Source of the DNA: CF-46 sp963760735
Lineage (GTDB): Bacteria > Chloroflexota > Limnocylindria > Limnocylindrales > CSP1-4
Reading direction: 5' to 3'
Assembly: GCA_963760735.1 (NCBI GenBank)
Contig: CAVXEB010000004.1
Coordinates: forward strand, 1,860,001 to 1,924,000
Length of the DNA stretch: 64,000 nt
Position numbers and translations under genes: made by a program. Below the pieces are notes generated by a model. It saw only the letters and a list, made by a program, of their open reading frames with translations. It was not told where the DNA came from and did not search any database. Of this stretch, positions 28,885 through 39,950 are shown in pieces (position 1 is the first letter of the stretch; each line of letters begins with the position of its first letter).

Positions 28885-29031
28885 TTGCGCCACGCTCGTC
28901 GGTGCCGCGTGGCGACGATCTCCGGATCGTCCGCTGGATGGGCCGGACGGCGACGATCGAGGCGCGCCCGGGCGGCACGTTCCGGATCGACCACAACGGC
29001 AGCGTCGTCGCCCGCGGCGAGATCCTCGAGA

Positions 29032-29796
29032 TCAGCCGGCCGCGGGCCGACGCAGCTCGTCGGCCAGGATGAGCCGAGTCCGGGTGATCGAACGGGCGCC
29101 GAGCACCAGCCCGCTCGCCTCGGCCAGGGCGGCAACGACCTCCTCGGGGCGGCCGGAGCCGAGCTCCGGATGGAAGCGCGTGCGGACGACGAGGACGGGC
29201 GCAGCCTGGCCGTCCTGGCGGTCGACGTCGACGCTCGCCAGCAGCGGCCGCAGGTCGTAGACCTTTTCGACCGTGCCCTTGAGCCGGACGCGAGGGATGG
29301 TTCGCGCCTCGTCGAGAGCGATCGTGGCGCTCCGGATGCGACGCGATCCCTCCGGATCGGGCGGGACGCCGTCGAGCTCGATCCGCCAGTCGGCCGCCGC
29401 GACCTGGCCGGCCAGGGCCGGCGCACCGAGCCAGACGTCCTCGGCGTCGACCCACGCGTGCCGTTCGGGCAGGCGAGGCTGGATCGCCTCCCGAAGGGCC
29501 CAGAGCGGCCTGCGGTCGAGAAGCCAGACCTCGATCATCTCCCGCTCACCACGGGCGGCCGCCTGCAGCGGCGCCGCGAGGGCGATCCTCGGGCGAGGCC
29601 CGGCATCATCGAGGCCGGCGACCTGCAGGCCGGACCCGGCCAGGGCGCGCTGCCACGCCTCGATCGCCACGCGCCCGACCTGATCCGCCGCGACGGGCGC
29701 TCGGGCAAACGTGATCCGCCAGCGCTGCCGCGGCTCGCGCGGCGCCACGGCCGGCGGCTTCGACGGCTCGGACGCGGCCCCGGAGCGACGATCCAC
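29032..29796 (-). CDS. DUF2344 / TIGR03936-type radical-SAM-associated protein
   Basis: About 254 residues. The stretch WRITFARAPVAA... AWQRALAGSGLQVAGLDDAG... PRPRIALAAPLQ fits the DUF2344 family (RLRFSKTG... ALRRAGLP... NPHPRISFALPLP). Such proteins usually adjoin or are fused to a radical SAM protein and lie next to rplU-rpmA, as here, but no radical SAM gene is in this window. Function unknown. I favour GTG 29796, with GGGAGA upstream, over ATG 29826, whose codon lies inside the palindrome ATGGATCCAT shared with the divergent J-domain gene. Confidence 0.65.
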   Translation of the reverse strand: MDRRSGAASEPSKPPAVAPREPRQRWRITFARAPVAADQVGRVAIEAWQRALAGSGLQVAGLDDAGPRPRIALAAPLQAAARGEREMIEVWLLDRRPLWALREAIQPRLPERHAWVDAEDVWLGAPALAGQVAAADWRIELDGVPPDPEGSRRIRSATIALDEARTIPRVRLKGTVEKVYDLRPLLASVDVDRQDGQAAPVLVVRTRFHPELGSGRPEEVVAALAEASGLVLGARSITRTRLILADELRRPAAG

Positions 29797-29802
29797 GTCT
29801 GC

Positions 29803-29808
29803 TAGTCT
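29803..29808 (+). promoter_or_regulatory. Leaderless-type -10 box of the J-domain gene
   Basis: TAGTCT is followed after 8 bases by the ATG at 29817, with no Shine-Dalgarno. This spacing is typical of leaderless transcripts. Confidence 0.5.
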
Positions 29809-29816
29809 CCCGCGCG

Positions 29817-30453
29817 ATGGATCCATACAAGGTCCTCCAGGTCGATCCCGAGGCGGAGGACGAGGTGATCCAGGCCGCCTATCGGCGGCTGGCGCAGAAG
29901 TATCACCCGGACGTCGCGGGCCCCGACGGCTCGGCGCGGATGGCGTCGATCAACGCGGCGTGGGAGCTGCTCCGGGATCCCGTCCGACGGGCTGCCGTCG
30001 ACCGCGAGCGCCGCATCGCCCGCCACGCCGAGGAGGGCGCCCGCCACGCGGCCGCGGCTCCGCCCGCGGCGAGCCCTTCGACGTCCGCTCCTCGGCCGCC
30101 CGCGCCGGAGCCACCACGGCCGCGCCGAGACCGTCTCATCCGACTGGTCGAGCGGCCGGTCCAGCACCGGCAGCGGCTACGACCCGTCCCGGATGCGAGC
30201 GCCCGAAGGCCACGCCGCGGCCGGTCCGCCACCGGGCGATCCATCCGGGACCGTGCTGACGTTCGGGCGGTATGCGGGCTGGTCGCTGGGCGAGATCGCG
30301 CGCCGCGACATCGACTATGTCGAGTGGCTGGACCGGATGCCGATCGGCCGGCCGTATCGGGACGAGATCGACGCGCTGCTCCGGAAGGCCGGCCGGCGGC
30401 GGAGCGCGGCCGGCGACGCGCAGGATCGACGCGGTCTGTTCCGCCGCCGCTGA
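29817..30453 (+). pseudogene. J-domain (DnaJ-like) protein, frameshifted
   Basis: The first frame encodes a J domain: MDPYKVLQVDPEAEDEVIQA, then YRRLAQKYHPDVAG with the HPD tripeptide that stimulates DnaK, then NAAWELLRDPVRR. After a Pro/Ala linker the sense switches by +1 near 30110-30130. The new frame runs DWSSGRSSTGSGYDPSRMR, then FGRYAGWSLGEIARRDIDYV and EWLDRMPIGRPYRDEIDALL, ending at 30453. The second part is clearly coding and looks like the natural C-terminus of the same ~210-residue protein. A single-base insertion, real or an assembly error, explains it. With the error corrected this would be an intact co-chaperone. Confidence 0.7.
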
Positions 30454-30481
30454 TCCCGCGTCGCCGTGCCGACGCGCCGAC

Positions 30482-31735
30482 TCATGCGAACGGCCAGTCC
30501 GGCTTCCCGGGCGTATCGCGATCGACCACCTGCCCCGCCCCGGACCGCTCGACGACCATGCCTGCGGTCGAGCCCTGGACGATCAGGGTGAACAGGACGA
30601 TCCCGAACGTGATCCCCTGGATGAGCTCGCGGTTCGGCAGGTCGGCCGGGATCGAGAGCGCCAGCGCCACGGACACCGCCCCGCGGAGCCCGGCCCAGAA
30701 CAGCACGTGGAGCCACGACAGTGGCACGGCCAGCGCGAGTCGCCCGGTCCGCGCCAGGAGCGCCGAGCTGACGCCGAGCAGGCCGTACACGACGACTGCC
30801 CGTGCCACCAGGATCGCGATGACGCCCCAGACGATCGGCGCGGCAGCGAGGACGAGCGTTGACGGGGCGATCGCGAGGCCGATCAGGAGGAACACGGCCG
30901 CCGTCAGGAGGAACGCGGCGAACTCCCAGACGACGTCGATCGTCTCGATCGTCCGGGTGGTCAGCGCGTCGCGAGCCATCGTGCCGAACGTGCCGGCAGC
31001 CAGCAGCGTGGCGATCACACCGGAGAGACCGAGCGCGTCGGCGAGGAGGTAGGTCCCGTAGGCGAGCACGAACGTGAGCGTCAGCTCGGTCAGGTGCTCG
31101 TGGACCCGACGGACGAGGCGGGCAGCGGCGGACCCGAGAACCGCTCCGAGGACCGCACTGCCACCGATGCTGAACAGGAACGTCCCGATCGACCCCTCCA
31201 CGGATCCGCCTCCCCGGAGCATCTCGAGCGCGAGGGAGAAGAGGACGATGCCCGTGCCGTCGTTGACGAGGCTCTCCATCTCCACGATCGTCACGAGCCG
31301 GGCCGGCACACGGAGATGCCGGAAGATCGCGAGGACCGCGGCGGGATCCGTGGCCGCGACCATCGACCCGACGAGGAACGACTCCGTGAAGGTCAGGCTG
31401 GTCGCCGTCGACAGCACGACCGCCACGATCGTCGCGACGATCACCACGCCGGGGATCGCCAGGAGGAGGATCCCGCCCACCGATCGTCGCAGGACCGCGA
31501 CGTCGGTTCGGAAGGCGGCTTCGAAGACGAGGCCCGGGAGGACGATCGCGAGCAGCAGCTCCGGTTCGATGGGCAGCTCGACGGCCGGCCCGACGATCGC
31601 GATCGCAAGCCCGAGGAGGACGAGCCCGACGGTGTAGGGCACGTTCGACCGCCGCGTGACGATCGCGACCACGACGGCGGCGCCAAGCAGGGCGACGAGC
31701 AGCCACAACGGGGCCAGGGAGCCGACGTCGAACAC
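30482..31735 (-). CDS. CPA1-type Na+(K+)/H+ antiporter
   Basis: A 417-residue protein with 11-13 membrane helices. Family motifs: the ion-binding AATDPAAVLAIF near residue 130 and ESLVNDGTGIVLF near 155, plus FWAGLRGAVSVALALSIP near 350 (conserved Arg). It exchanges cations for protons across the membrane for pH and salt homeostasis. No C-terminal TrkA-C/RCK domain is present, so it is the short form. The start is GTG at 31735. It lies 38 bases after rodA, possibly in the same transcript. Confidence 0.88.
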   Translation of the reverse strand: MFDVGSLAPLWLLVALLGAAVVVAIVTRRSNVPYTVGLVLLGLAIAIVGPAVELPIEPELLLAIVLPGLVFEAAFRTDVAVLRRSVGGILLLAIPGVVIVATIVAVVLSTATSLTFTESFLVGSMVAATDPAAVLAIFRHLRVPARLVTIVEMESLVNDGTGIVLFSLALEMLRGGGSVEGSIGTFLFSIGGSAVLGAVLGSAAARLVRRVHEHLTELTLTFVLAYGTYLLADALGLSGVIATLLAAGTFGTMARDALTTRTIETIDVVWEFAAFLLTAAVFLLIGLAIAPSTLVLAAAPIVWGVIAILVARAVVVYGLLGVSSALLARTGRLALAVPLSWLHVLFWAGLRGAVSVALALSIPADLPNRELIQGITFGIVLFTLIVQGSTAGMVVERSGAGQVVDRDTPGKPDWPFA

Positions 31736-31773
31736 GGGTCAGGCCGGCCGACGACCCGGTCGGGGGCGGCCTC

Positions 31774-32934
31774 TCACCACTCGGCGCGTGTTTGCCGGAT
31801 GTTGATGCTCTGGACGATCCCGAGACCGACGGCGAGGCTGATCAGCGATGCACCGCCGTGGGAGATGAACGGCAGCGGGATGCCCGTGATCGGCATCAGG
31901 CCGATGACCATGCCGAGGTTCACGAACAGCTGGAAGAGGATCATCGAGGCGAGACCGCTCGCGAACATCATCCCGAACGGGTCCTTCGACCGCCAGCCCG
32001 AGACGAGCAGCCGCCAGACGAGCGCCGAGAAGAGGATGAGCAGGATGATCGCGCCGATGAACCCGAGCTCCTCGAGATAGATCGCGGCGACGAAGTCGCT
32101 CTCCTGGACGGGCAGGAAGTTGAGCTGGTTCTGCGATCCGTTGGTGAGCCCGGTCCCCGTCCAGCCACCGGACCCGACCGCGATCTGCGACTGATAGAGC
32201 TGGTAGCCCGCGCCCTGGGGATCCGTCGCGGGGTTCAGGAAGGCGTTGATCCGGGCCTTCTGATAGTCGCGGAGGATGTAGTTCCAGATGATCGGCAGCG
32301 AGGCAAGGACGAGGCCCGCCATGATCGCCAGCCAGCGGAGGCTCGCGCCGGACATGAACAGCATCCCGCCGAGGATCGCGAGCAGGACCAGCGACGTCCC
32401 GAGGTCCGGCTGGAGCATCACGAGGATCCACGGCGGCGCCACGAGGACGCAGGCACCCAGGATCGACGCCAGGGATCGCAGGTTGCCCGATCGAGCGCCG
32501 AGATAGTTCGCGAGGACGACGATCATCAGGATCTTCGCGAGCTCGCTGAACTGGAAGTCGAACGGCCCGATCGAGATCCACCGCGACGCTCCGCCGACAC
32601 CGTGGCCGACTGCGAGCGTCAGCGCGAGCAGCCCGAGCTGGGCCCCGTACAGCGGCCAGGCGAAGGTCTTGAGCCACTTGTAGTCGAAGGCGGTCGTGAT
32701 CACGAACGCGATCAGGGCGATGCCGGTCCACATCAGGCCCCGGACGAACGTCGTGCCGTTGCTGAGCACCACCTGGCCCTGCTCGACGCTGTTCGTGTAG
32801 GCCATCACCAGCCCGAGGATCGCGAGCAGGCCCGCATACGCCGCGAGCTGCAGGTCGAACGCACGCCACGCGGCACCGATGGACCGTGCGGCCCAGTCGG
32901 TCATCCGGGCCGGCTCGGCGCGAATCACGCCCAT
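31774..32934 (-). CDS. rodA: SEDS peptidoglycan polymerase RodA
   Basis: A 386-residue SEDS protein that polymerises glycan strands for elongation with its partner PBP2. About ten membrane helices are visible. Key stretches: GASRWISIGPFDFQFSELAKI, MLQPDLGTSLVL, the large loop with ARINAFLNPATDPQGAGYQ and ESDFVAAIYLEELGF, and GLMPITGIPLPFISHGGASL. It directly follows the PBP2 gene, the standard elongasome pairing, which favours RodA over FtsW. The start may be at 32934 or at the internal ATG near 32904. Confidence 0.93.
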   Translation of the reverse strand: MGVIRAEPARMTDWAARSIGAAWRAFDLQLAAYAGLLAILGLVMAYTNSVEQGQVVLSNGTTFVRGLMWTGIALIAFVITTAFDYKWLKTFAWPLYGAQLGLLALTLAVGHGVGGASRWISIGPFDFQFSELAKILMIVVLANYLGARSGNLRSLASILGACVLVAPPWILVMLQPDLGTSLVLLAILGGMLFMSGASLRWLAIMAGLVLASLPIIWNYILRDYQKARINAFLNPATDPQGAGYQLYQSQIAVGSGGWTGTGLTNGSQNQLNFLPVQESDFVAAIYLEELGFIGAIILLILFSALVWRLLVSGWRSKDPFGMMFASGLASMILFQLFVNLGMVIGLMPITGIPLPFISHGGASLISLAVGLGIVQSINIRQTRAEW

Positions 32935-32974
32935 GACCGGCCCCCGGTGCTGCCCTGGCTCGACGACATGCTCA

Positions 32975-34897
32975 TCAGTTCGACTGGTAGAAGTTGCCGC
33001 GCTCGAGGAGGTTGAAGTTGCGGTAATCGTGCTTGATGCCGTAGTGGAGCTGCAGGTAGTACTTGACGATCTCCGTCGCGGCGTTGCCCTTCGTTCGCGA
33101 GTCGTAGGCGAACGCCAGGACGATGAGCCCCGCGTCCTCGCGCCCGATCGCCCTCATCCCGCCCGGGTCGGCGCCGCTCTTCTGGGGGTGCTTCGGGACG
33201 AACGCGACGAACCACGAGTGGAACGGCAGCCGGCCCTTGCTGTCCCGGAGGCCGAACTCCGCGGTGCCGGACTTGCCGGCGACGACGATCGGCAGGTCGA
33301 CGAGGTTGTAGGTGTGGCGGACGAGCACGACGTTCCGGGCGGATTCGCGCATGACCTTGAGCGTGCTCCGCGGCACGTCGAGTCGCCGGATCAGCTTGGG
33401 CTTGAACGGCCGGACGACCGTGCCGTCCGGACCGACGATGTCGCGCACGACCTGGGGCTTGTAGAGCTTGCCGCCGTTCGCGAGCGCGGCGTACGCGTTG
33501 ATCAGCTGGATCGGGGTCACGACGTCGTAGCCCTGGCCGATCCCGGCCTGGTAGACCTCGCCGGGGAAGATCCGCTCACCGAACGTCGCCTGCTTCCAGG
33601 CGTTCGAGGGGACGATGCCGGAGACCTCGCCCGGCAGGTCGATCCCGGTCGGCGCGCCGAACCCGTACTCGCGGGCCCAGTGGGCGAGCCGGTCGATGCC
33701 GAGCATGCCCGCGAGCTGGAAGAAGAACGTGTCGCTCGAGTGGGCGAAGCCGAGCTTGATCGGGATCGGGCCCCAGCCACGGTGGTTCCACTCCCAGAAC
33801 CGCGTCTGGCCGAGCAGCAGGTAGGGCCGCGTCCGGACGCGTGTCTGTGGGCTGATCTTGTGGTCCGTGAGCGCGCCCGTGCCCGTCACCAGCTTGTACG
33901 TCGAGCCGGGCGGGTAGTGGGCCTGGATCGCGTGGTTCAGCAGGGGCTTGTTCTTGTCGGCGAGGAGCTTCGAGTACGCCTTGGCGCTGATCCCGCGGGC
34001 GAAGGCGTTGTCGTCGTACGTCGGCAGGCTGACCATCGCGAGGATCTCGCCGGTCTGGGGGTTCTCCACGATCACGACGCCGCGCTTCAGGCCGGCCGCC
34101 CGCATCCCCCACTGCAGGGCCTTCTGGGCCAGCTTCTGCTCCTTCGTGTCGAGCGTCAGCGTCAGCGAGTCGCCGGACGTCGCCTGGGCGACGGTCTGGA
34201 GATCCTGGACCTTCCGACCCGCGGCGTCCTTCTCGACGGTCTTCGAGCCGTAGCTTCCCCGCAGCTCCGTCTCGTAGTAGGCCTCGAGCCCGGTCTTGCC
34301 GAGGAGGTCGTCGGGCAGATACCCCTTCACCTTGAGGTCCGCGAGCTGGTCCGGGGCCACCGGACCCGTGTATCCGAGGATCTGGGACACGAGCGGCCCG
34401 TCGGGGTATTGCCGTCGGGCCTCCGTGACGACCTCGACACCGGGGAGCGCGTCGCCCGCCTCCGCGAGAAGACGGGCCGTGGCGTCCGGGACGTCCGTCG
34501 CGACGCGGACGAGATCGAAGCGCGAGCCGGGGTTGTTGTCGATGGCGCCGTTGATGTCCGCCGGATCGATGTGGAGCAGCGTCGCAAGTCGGCTGACAAC
34601 CTCGTCACGACGCTCCTCGGGCAGGTCCACCGGCCGGATCTTCACCGCGAAGGTCGGCACGTTCTTGACGAGTGGCGCGCCATTCCGGTCGAAGATCAGG
34701 CCGCGGGCGGAGGGAATCGCCTCGACGGCCGTGCGGTTGCCCTCGCTCAGGGCGGCGAACTGGCCGCCGTTCACGATCTGAAGGTAGAAGAGCCGGGTCG
34801 TCAGCCCGCCGACGGACAGGATCGCCGCCAGGGCGAAGACGAGGAACCGGTTGTTCGGCCGGGAGTACTCGCGCCGTCCGTCGAGGAACGGGGTCAT
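32975..34897 (-). CDS. mrdA: Penicillin-binding protein 2 (elongasome transpeptidase)
   Basis: A 640-residue class B PBP that cross-links new peptidoglycan with RodA. One N-terminal membrane helix (residues ~18-38), a pedestal domain from ~55 (ARGLIFDRNG) and the transpeptidase domain from ~255. Active-site motifs: the nucleophile SxxK in PGSTYKLV, the second motif SSD in FAHSSDTFFF (PBP2 enzymes use SxD), and KSGT in VVAGKSGTAEFG. It overlaps mreD by 4 bases and precedes rodA. Confidence 0.94.
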   Translation of the reverse strand: MTPFLDGRREYSRPNNRFLVFALAAILSVGGLTTRLFYLQIVNGGQFAALSEGNRTAVEAIPSARGLIFDRNGAPLVKNVPTFAVKIRPVDLPEERRDEVVSRLATLLHIDPADINGAIDNNPGSRFDLVRVATDVPDATARLLAEAGDALPGVEVVTEARRQYPDGPLVSQILGYTGPVAPDQLADLKVKGYLPDDLLGKTGLEAYYETELRGSYGSKTVEKDAAGRKVQDLQTVAQATSGDSLTLTLDTKEQKLAQKALQWGMRAAGLKRGVVIVENPQTGEILAMVSLPTYDDNAFARGISAKAYSKLLADKNKPLLNHAIQAHYPPGSTYKLVTGTGALTDHKISPQTRVRTRPYLLLGQTRFWEWNHRGWGPIPIKLGFAHSSDTFFFQLAGMLGIDRLAHWAREYGFGAPTGIDLPGEVSGIVPSNAWKQATFGERIFPGEVYQAGIGQGYDVVTPIQLINAYAALANGGKLYKPQVVRDIVGPDGTVVRPFKPKLIRRLDVPRSTLKVMRESARNVVLVRHTYNLVDLPIVVAGKSGTAEFGLRDSKGRLPFHSWFVAFVPKHPQKSGADPGGMRAIGREDAGLIVLAFAYDSRTKGNAATEIVKYYLQLHYGIKHDYRNFNLLERGNFYQSN

Positions 34898-35397
34898 CGT
34901 GGCGCCCGCTCCTCGTCGTGGCTGAACCGATCGTGGATCGAGACCGCGAGGGGCCCGAAGATCGCCGCCAGGATCACGTCGTAGATCACGCTGGGTGCCA
35001 CGAACCGCAGCGGGTCCGTAAGGGCAGCTGCGGGGCGAAGGACCGAGAACAGCAGGACGAGGATCATCGAATAGAGAAGGCTCAGCAGGGCGGTGGCAAT
35101 GATGGCGACGATGGGTCGGATGCGGTGGAGGGGACGGGCGATCGCGGCGGTCAGGCCGACCGCAACGAGCAACGCGAACGCGGTGCTCCCGAGCGGTCGT
35201 TGAGCCAGCGTGTCGAGGGCCAGACCCCCGACGAAGGCCCAGACGAGCCCGCTGTCGAGTCCAACGGCGACGGTCCAGACGACCGCCAGGACGAACACGA
35301 GATGTGGCTGGGCATCGCCCACCCGGAGATATGGCGTGATGGTCGATTCAAAGATGGCGGTCACCGTCGCAGCGATCGCGGCGACGAGCATGGTCAT
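34894..35397 (-). CDS. mreD: Rod-shape protein MreD
   Basis: A small polytopic protein of 167 residues if started at ATG 35397 (MTMLVAAIAATVTAIFES), with five or six helices; a longer frame to 35502 adds an unlikely polar leader. QPHLVFVLAVVWTVAVGLDSG and the GGLALDTLAQRPLG loop resemble MreD. It heads mreD-mrdA-rodA. mreC, normally just upstream, is missing here and mreB lies 30 kb away. Confidence 0.8.
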   Translation of the reverse strand: MTMLVAAIAATVTAIFESTITPYLRVGDAQPHLVFVLAVVWTVAVGLDSGLVWAFVGGLALDTLAQRPLGSTAFALLVAVGLTAAIARPLHRIRPIVAIIATALLSLLYSMILVLLFSVLRPAAALTDPLRFVAPSVIYDVILAAIFGPLAVSIHDRFSHDEERAPR

Positions 35398-35482
35398 GGA
35401 CGATCCGATCCTCGGCGATCCTAATCGCGCCCAGATCGCGCGTGACGTCTGACGATCGGTGGCGGCGGTGACGTTCGGCGGC

Positions 35483-35512
35483 AGTATCCCATGCTCGACC
35501 AAGAACGGGCAA
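35483..35512 (-). promoter_or_regulatory. Promoter of mreD-mrdA-rodA
   Basis: On the minus strand, TTGCCC (35512-35507) and GATACT (35488-35483) are separated by 18 bases, with a predicted start near 35476. This leaves about 79 bases to the mreD ATG. Confidence 0.5.
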
Positions 35513-35548
35513 CGGTCGCTCGATCCTCGTGCGATCCAGCCTCAGCGA

Positions 35549-35564
35549 GGTTTCACGTGAAACC
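35549..35564. promoter_or_regulatory. parS centromere site
   Basis: GGTTTCACGTGAAACC, a perfect 16-bp palindrome. It matches the 14-base core of the universal parS (TGTTTCACGTGAAACA) and differs only in the outermost pair. It lies 158 bases before parA, whose product acts with the ParB that loads here. Transcription diverges around it: mreD leftward, parA rightward. Confidence 0.93.
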
Positions 35565-35680
35565 TGGGTCTTGCGAGGACTGCCGGTCAACCGGGCGAGA
35601 ACGGACCGCGCATCGCCGGATGAGGACCCTGGGGCACGATGCGACCGAGCCGACGACCGGGGTCGAACCGCCCCGGATGC

Positions 35681-35686
35681 TAGAAT
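35681..35686 (+). promoter_or_regulatory. -10 box of parA operon
   Basis: TAGAAT, 8 bases before a GTG at 35695 that opens an 8-codon ORF ending right before parA. The spacing predicts a leaderless transcript beginning at that GTG. Confidence 0.5.
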
Positions 35687-35694
35687 AGGTGCTC

Positions 35695-35721
35695 GTGAGC
35701 GCTTCCTTTCGGCGGTCCTGA
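35695..35721 (+). CDS. Putative leaderless leader peptide of parA (8 aa)
   Basis: GTG-started frame encoding MSASFRRS, ending TGA at 35719-35721 immediately before the parA GTG. parA has no clear ribosome site of its own, so terminating ribosomes could re-initiate there. It may also be chance: the ORF is very short and the only support is promoter spacing and adjacency. Confidence 0.3.
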   Translation: MSASFRRS

Positions 35722-36573
35722 GTGGGTCAAACGATCGCCTGTGCCAACCAGAAGGGCGGCGTCGGCAAGACGACGACCGTGGTCAATCTGGCGACCTCTC
35801 TGGCCCTCTCCGGACAACGGGTCCTCGTCCTCGATCTCGACCCCCAGGGGAACGCCACCAGCGGCTTCGGGATCGACCGAGCCGGCCTCGAGTCCACGCT
35901 CTACGACGTCGTGCTGGGGGATCGCGACCTCGAGTCGGTGATCATCCCGACCGCGGTGGCGGGGTGTGACCTCGGACCGGCATCCGTCGCCCTCGCGGGC
36001 GCGGAGGTGGAGTTGGCGGCCGCGTCGCAGCGCGAGCGCCGGCTGGCTCGGACTCTGGACGGGACGACGGAGACGTACGACTACGTCCTCCTGGACTGCC
36101 CGCCGTCGCTGGGTCTCCTCACCGTGAACGCGCTCACCGCCGCCCACTCCGTCCTCATCCCAACCCAATGCGAGTACTACGCCCTGGAGGGTCTCTCCCA
36201 GTTGATCGCCACGCTCAATCTCGTCCGTGACAACCTGAACCCGGCCCTTGCGATCAAGGGGGTCGTCCTGACGATGTTCGACGGCAGGACCAACCTGTCG
36301 GCCGACGTCGCAGCCGAGGTCCGCCGCCACTTCGGACACGCCGTCTTCGACACGATGATCCCGCGGAGCGTCCGGTTGTCCGAGGCGCCGAGCTTCGGGC
36401 TCCCGATCGCCCTCTACCGGGCAGACTCGCGCGGCGCGATCGCGTACGCGGCCCTCGCCGACGAGCTGCTCCGACGCGATGGGCGGACACCGGCGTCGCC
36501 AGGCGCGCCGAGTCCGGCCGCCCGCCACGAGACGGCGCCGGCCGAGCCGGTCGTCGTGGGAGCTCGATCGTGA
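35722..36573 (+). CDS. parA: Chromosome partitioning ATPase ParA (Soj)
   Basis: A 283-residue deviant-Walker ATPase that binds the nucleoid and moves ParB-parS complexes. The motif KGGVGKTTTVVNLA lies near residue 11, the LDLDPQGNATSGFG Walker A' region near 37, and LLDCPPSLGLLT near 105. The last ~30 residues are Pro/Ala-rich and variable. GTG start at 35722. Its stop overlaps the parB GTG by 4 bases. Confidence 0.95.
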   Translation: MGQTIACANQKGGVGKTTTVVNLATSLALSGQRVLVLDLDPQGNATSGFGIDRAGLESTLYDVVLGDRDLESVIIPTAVAGCDLGPASVALAGAEVELAAASQRERRLARTLDGTTETYDYVLLDCPPSLGLLTVNALTAAHSVLIPTQCEYYALEGLSQLIATLNLVRDNLNPALAIKGVVLTMFDGRTNLSADVAAEVRRHFGHAVFDTMIPRSVRLSEAPSFGLPIALYRADSRGAIAYAALADELLRRDGRTPASPGAPSPAARHETAPAEPVVVGARS

Positions 36574-37426
36574 CGATCCACTCCGAGCGGCAGTCCGGTC
36601 TCGGTCGCGGCCTCGCCTCCCTCATCCCGCAGCGCAGCCAGCCGACCGGCATCACCGAGATCCCCGTCTCCCGGATCGAGCCGAACCCGCGTCAGCCGCG
36701 CCAGCGGTTCGACACCGAGCAGCTCGAGGCGCTCGCGGCGAGCATCCGTGAGCACGGCGTCCTCCAGCCCGTTCTCGTCACCGAGACGCTCGACGGCTAC
36801 CAGCTCGTGGCCGGCGAGCGTCGCTTCCGCGCGGCCCGGCTGGCCGGGCTGGAGCGCATCCCGGCGGTGATCCGCCAGCTCGCCGATCGGGATCAGCTCG
36901 AAGTGGCTCTCGTGGAGAACCTTCAGCGCGCGGACCTCGGCCCGCTCGAGGAGGCCGCGGCCTACCGGGCCCTGATCGGCGAATTCGAGCTCACCCACGA
37001 AGAGATCGCCCGGCGCGTCGGACGCGCCAAGTCGACGATCACGAACACCCTCCGCCTGCTCGAGCTGGACCCACGGGTGCAGACCGCGCTCGCCGAGGGT
37101 CGCCTGAGCGAGGGCCATGCCCGCGCGATCGGCGGCCTCCCGATCGAGCAGCAGGCTCGCGTCGCGGCAACCGTGATCGAGCAGGAGCTGTCCGTCCGCC
37201 AGGCCGAGGAGCTGGTCCGGCGCCTGCGCGAGCCCCGTCAACCGGCCACCGTCAGCGCGAAGCCACGACTCGATCCCGACCTCGAGCGCGTCGAGGAGGA
37301 CCTGCGACGCCGCCTTGGCACGAAGGTGACGCTCGCGCGGTCGCGCAAGGGCGGCCGGATCATCATCGAGTTCTACAGCGACGAGGAGCTCGGCCAGCTC
37401 TACGACCGCCTGATCGGAGGACCCGC

Positions 37427-37430
<4 letters not shown>
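36570..37430 (+). CDS. parB: Chromosome partitioning CTPase ParB (Spo0J)
   Basis: A 286-residue parS-binding CTP-dependent clamp. The N-terminal GLGRGLASLIP is the ParA-stimulating segment. The CTP-binding domain contains PNPRQPRQRF and GERRFRAARLAG; the helix-turn-helix (residues ~130-165, THEEIARRVGRAKSTITNTL) recognises parS; the C-terminal ~50 residues dimerise. Coupled to parA and, by a GTGA overlap, to gyrB. Confidence 0.95.
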
Positions 37431-39383
<1,953 letters not shown>

Positions 39384-39394
<11 letters not shown>

Positions 39395-39950
39395 GCTTGG
39401 CGTTCGGCGGGCCGGACCACCTACCGAGGCCGTGGACGATGCGCCGGCCACCTCCGACGACGCTCGCGAGCTCTTGATCGAGGTCGAGCCCCACAACTGC
39501 TTCGCCTGCGGGGAGCTGAACGAGCACGGCATCCACCTCGATCTGCACGTCGACGGCGACCGCTGCTGGACCGAGCTGACGCTGCCCGATCGGTTCCAGG
39601 GCTGGGACGGCATCGCCCACGGCGGGATCGTCTGCACGATCCTCGACGAGGTGATGGCCTGGTCGCTGGCCTCGACCGACAACTGGGGTCTGACCGCCCG
39701 GATGAACGTCGCGTTCCGCAAGCCCGTCCGGCTCGGCCGGCGGATCCGCGGCGAAGGCTGGATGACGGCGAGCCGGCGTCGCCTGATCGAGACCACCGGC
39801 CGGCTTGTCGATCCCGAGACCGGCGACATCCTGGCGACCGCCCAGGGGACCTACGTCCCTGCCGATGACGAGCGAAAGCGCCTGCTCCAGGCGCGCTACC
39901 GGTTCCGGCTCGTCGAGGCCGAGCGTGCAGCCGCGGAGCCGCCGGCGTGA
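39384..39950 (+). CDS. PaaI-type hotdog-fold thioesterase
   Basis: A 188-residue protein with a single hotdog domain: HNCFACGELNEHGIHLDL near residue 37, the active-site loop GIAHGGIVCTILDEVMAW near 75 (HGG plus the downstream acidic residue), and a central strand FRKPVRLGRRIRGEGW. It probably hydrolyses acyl-CoA thioesters; the acyl group is unknown. The TTG start overlaps the gyrB stop region, with AAGG nine bases upstream; GTG 39432 is an alternative that loses only unconserved residues. Confidence 0.78.

Noticed and set aside
29817..31052. 411-residue extension of the J-domain frame
   Set aside because: After the linker it reads out of frame and then antisense through the antiporter gene; the conserved tail is in the +1 frame and ends at 30453.
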